A stretch of 31,226 nucleotides of DNA from Purshia tridentata. Lineage: Eukaryota > Streptophyta > Magnoliopsida > Rosales > Rosaceae. Under the pieces are notes generated by a model, which saw nothing but the letters and a program-made list of their open reading frames with translations, had not been told where the DNA came from and made no database searches. Position numbers and translations under genes: made by a program. Every line of letters begins with the position of its first letter. The first letter of the stretch is position 1. Location of the stretch: positions 1-31,226 of the forward strand of contig QANT01009186.1 of assembly GCA_003254885.1 (NCBI GenBank), written 5' to 3'. This document shows positions 30,055 through 31,226 of the stretch, in pieces.

Positions 30055-30452
30055 CAGGTACCTTCCAGTATGGGATCCCACATTTAAGGTTAATTGTGGA
30101 ATAGGTCGGATGGGCCCACTCCATGTAATTTTTCAACAATCCAAACTGTCTATTTTTTATGTCTCTATTCATAGATCATTCTTGCAAAAAATTAGCCAAA
30201 TCGAAAACCATTTACCCATCTAAGTTTGATCCAACAAATAGACGGTTTCATGAAAGATATTTGATTCGTCTATTTGTTTGATCAAAGTTAGATAGGCAAA
30301 TGATTTCCGATTTGACTAATTTTTTGCACAGATAATCTTTAAATAGAGACCTAAGATTAGACGGTTCGGATCGTTGAAATACTATATGTAGTGGGCCCCA
30401 TGAGGGATCCCACAAATAAAATTATATATGGGATCCCACATTGGAAGGGGCC
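30055..30452. mobile_element. Fold-back MITE-like element with long inverted arms
   Basis: The arms 30055-30244 and 30267-30452 are imperfect reverse complements over essentially their whole length (for example CAAAAAATTAGCCAAATC against its counterpart at about 30310-30335), with a 22-base loop. The 12-mer TATATAACCTTA flanks it on both sides (30043-30054 and 30453-30464), consistent with a target-site duplication. It has no coding capacity. The superfamily is not assignable from the 12-base repeat; a Mutator-like origin (9-base duplication inside it) is possible. Confidence 0.82.
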
Positions 30453-30688
30453 TATATAACCTTATACCCTAAAATATTTATTAATTGCTCTATACTATAT
30501 TACGAAAAAATCTATTATTAATTACTCTATAATGTTATATATTACATACTCAATCCTTAAGTCTTTTTTTAAAAAAAAAAAATTTAATTGACCAAACCCC
30601 AATAATAAATTCCTAATGTATTTTTTGGTTTATTATTTGATTTGGCCAAACCCCAATTAATAATTGAAACCCTCTTATTATTAATTAT

Positions 30689-31153
30689 GGAAAATGATTT
30701 TGGGCCTCAAAATGAGGCACCTCAAAATTGCCTCAATGAGGTAGAATTTTCATTTCATAATTGTGATTATCCACTTCATATTTTAATTGTCATATCAGTA
30801 TTTTTAATAACATAACTACCCTTTTAATTAAAAACATATAAAAACTTCAAAAACATACAAAAAAATTAAAAAACATGTAGAAAAATTACAAAACCATATA
30901 GAAAAACATAATTGTGATTTCTTATATTTTTCAATATTTCTGTATATTGTTTTTAAGTTTTTTTTAATTTAATCTTATTGTTTGTAATTTAATATAAAAT
31001 TTAATTAAAAGGGTAGATATGTCCTTAAAAATTCTGATGTGGCAATTTGTTATGATGTGGATTTAAATTAATAAAACAAAATTACGACATGGAAATTCCA
31101 TGTCACTGAGGCCATTTTGAGGTACTTGATTTTGAGGCCCCCTAGTGCTCCCC
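30689..31153. mobile_element. Mutator-like MITE (9-bp TSD, long TIRs)
   Basis: A 465-bp element with terminal inverted repeats of about 150 bp: GGAAAATGATTTTGGGCCTC on the left against GGGGAGCACTAGGGGGCCTC on the reversed right end, continuing through CCTCAAAATTGCCTCA and CTACCCTTTTAATTAAA. The perfect 9-mer ATTAATTAT flanks it at 30680-30688 and 31154-31162. A 9-base target duplication with long TIRs is the Mutator superfamily signature. The interior is AT-rich and non-coding, so it must depend on transposase supplied elsewhere. Confidence 0.88.
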
Positions 31154-31226
31154 ATTAATTATTTTATGAGAGGGTCTAGAATTTGAAATCCTTTTTTTAA
31201 TTTGTTTATCCAAACCTCAATCCTAA

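Overview
This is plant nuclear DNA, almost certainly from an angiosperm. Two things show it: decayed Ty3/gypsy LTR retrotransposons of the Tat lineage (a second, archaeal-type RNase H between RNase H and integrase, plus an antisense gene downstream of pol), and one intron-containing family 1 UDP-glycosyltransferase gene. The species cannot be read from the window. No rRNA, tRNA, CRISPR or prokaryotic feature was seen.

Positions 1-25360 hold three related element copies in the same orientation. Copy A (1-5731) has only the end of pol, the 3' region and a 3' LTR. A 348-base foreign segment (5732-6079) follows where a PBS, leader and gag N-terminus would be expected. Copy B (6080-16917) has gag-protease, an otherwise open pol, the 3' region and an LTR. 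That single LTR (15907-16917) has a polypurine tract on its left and a primer binding site on its right, so it is both the 3' LTR of B and the 5' LTR of copy C (to 25360). This is a tandem array, as LTR-LTR recombination would leave. C is the most decayed copy, with one frameshift and four stops in pol, and it is cut off inside its antisense gene.

The 3' region of every copy has the same plan: pol stop, a PPT-like box, 3-4 tandem units of 107-112 bp, then an antisense gene. That gene appears to have three exons, with splice sites and lengths conserved across copies once local duplications are subtracted. Its exon 1 carries an acidic region and a domain resembling the 'putative gypsy type transposon' family (PF04195, recalled from memory), exon 2 a basic proline-rich linker, and exon 3 a long coiled coil. 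In A and B, a G-box and TATA box at identical spacing lie upstream of it on the minus strand. An 8-mer, CGGCTCGG, recurs about 69 times (both orientations) across the array and was not seen in the flank.

From 25361 to the end the DNA is AT-rich host sequence. It holds a two-exon UGT85-like glycosyltransferase (26454-28012, 479 aa, apparently intact), a possible copia-type PBS remnant near 29.1 kb, and two non-autonomous inverted-repeat elements at 30055-30452 and 30689-31153. The second has a perfect 9-bp target-site duplication typical of Mutator-like elements.
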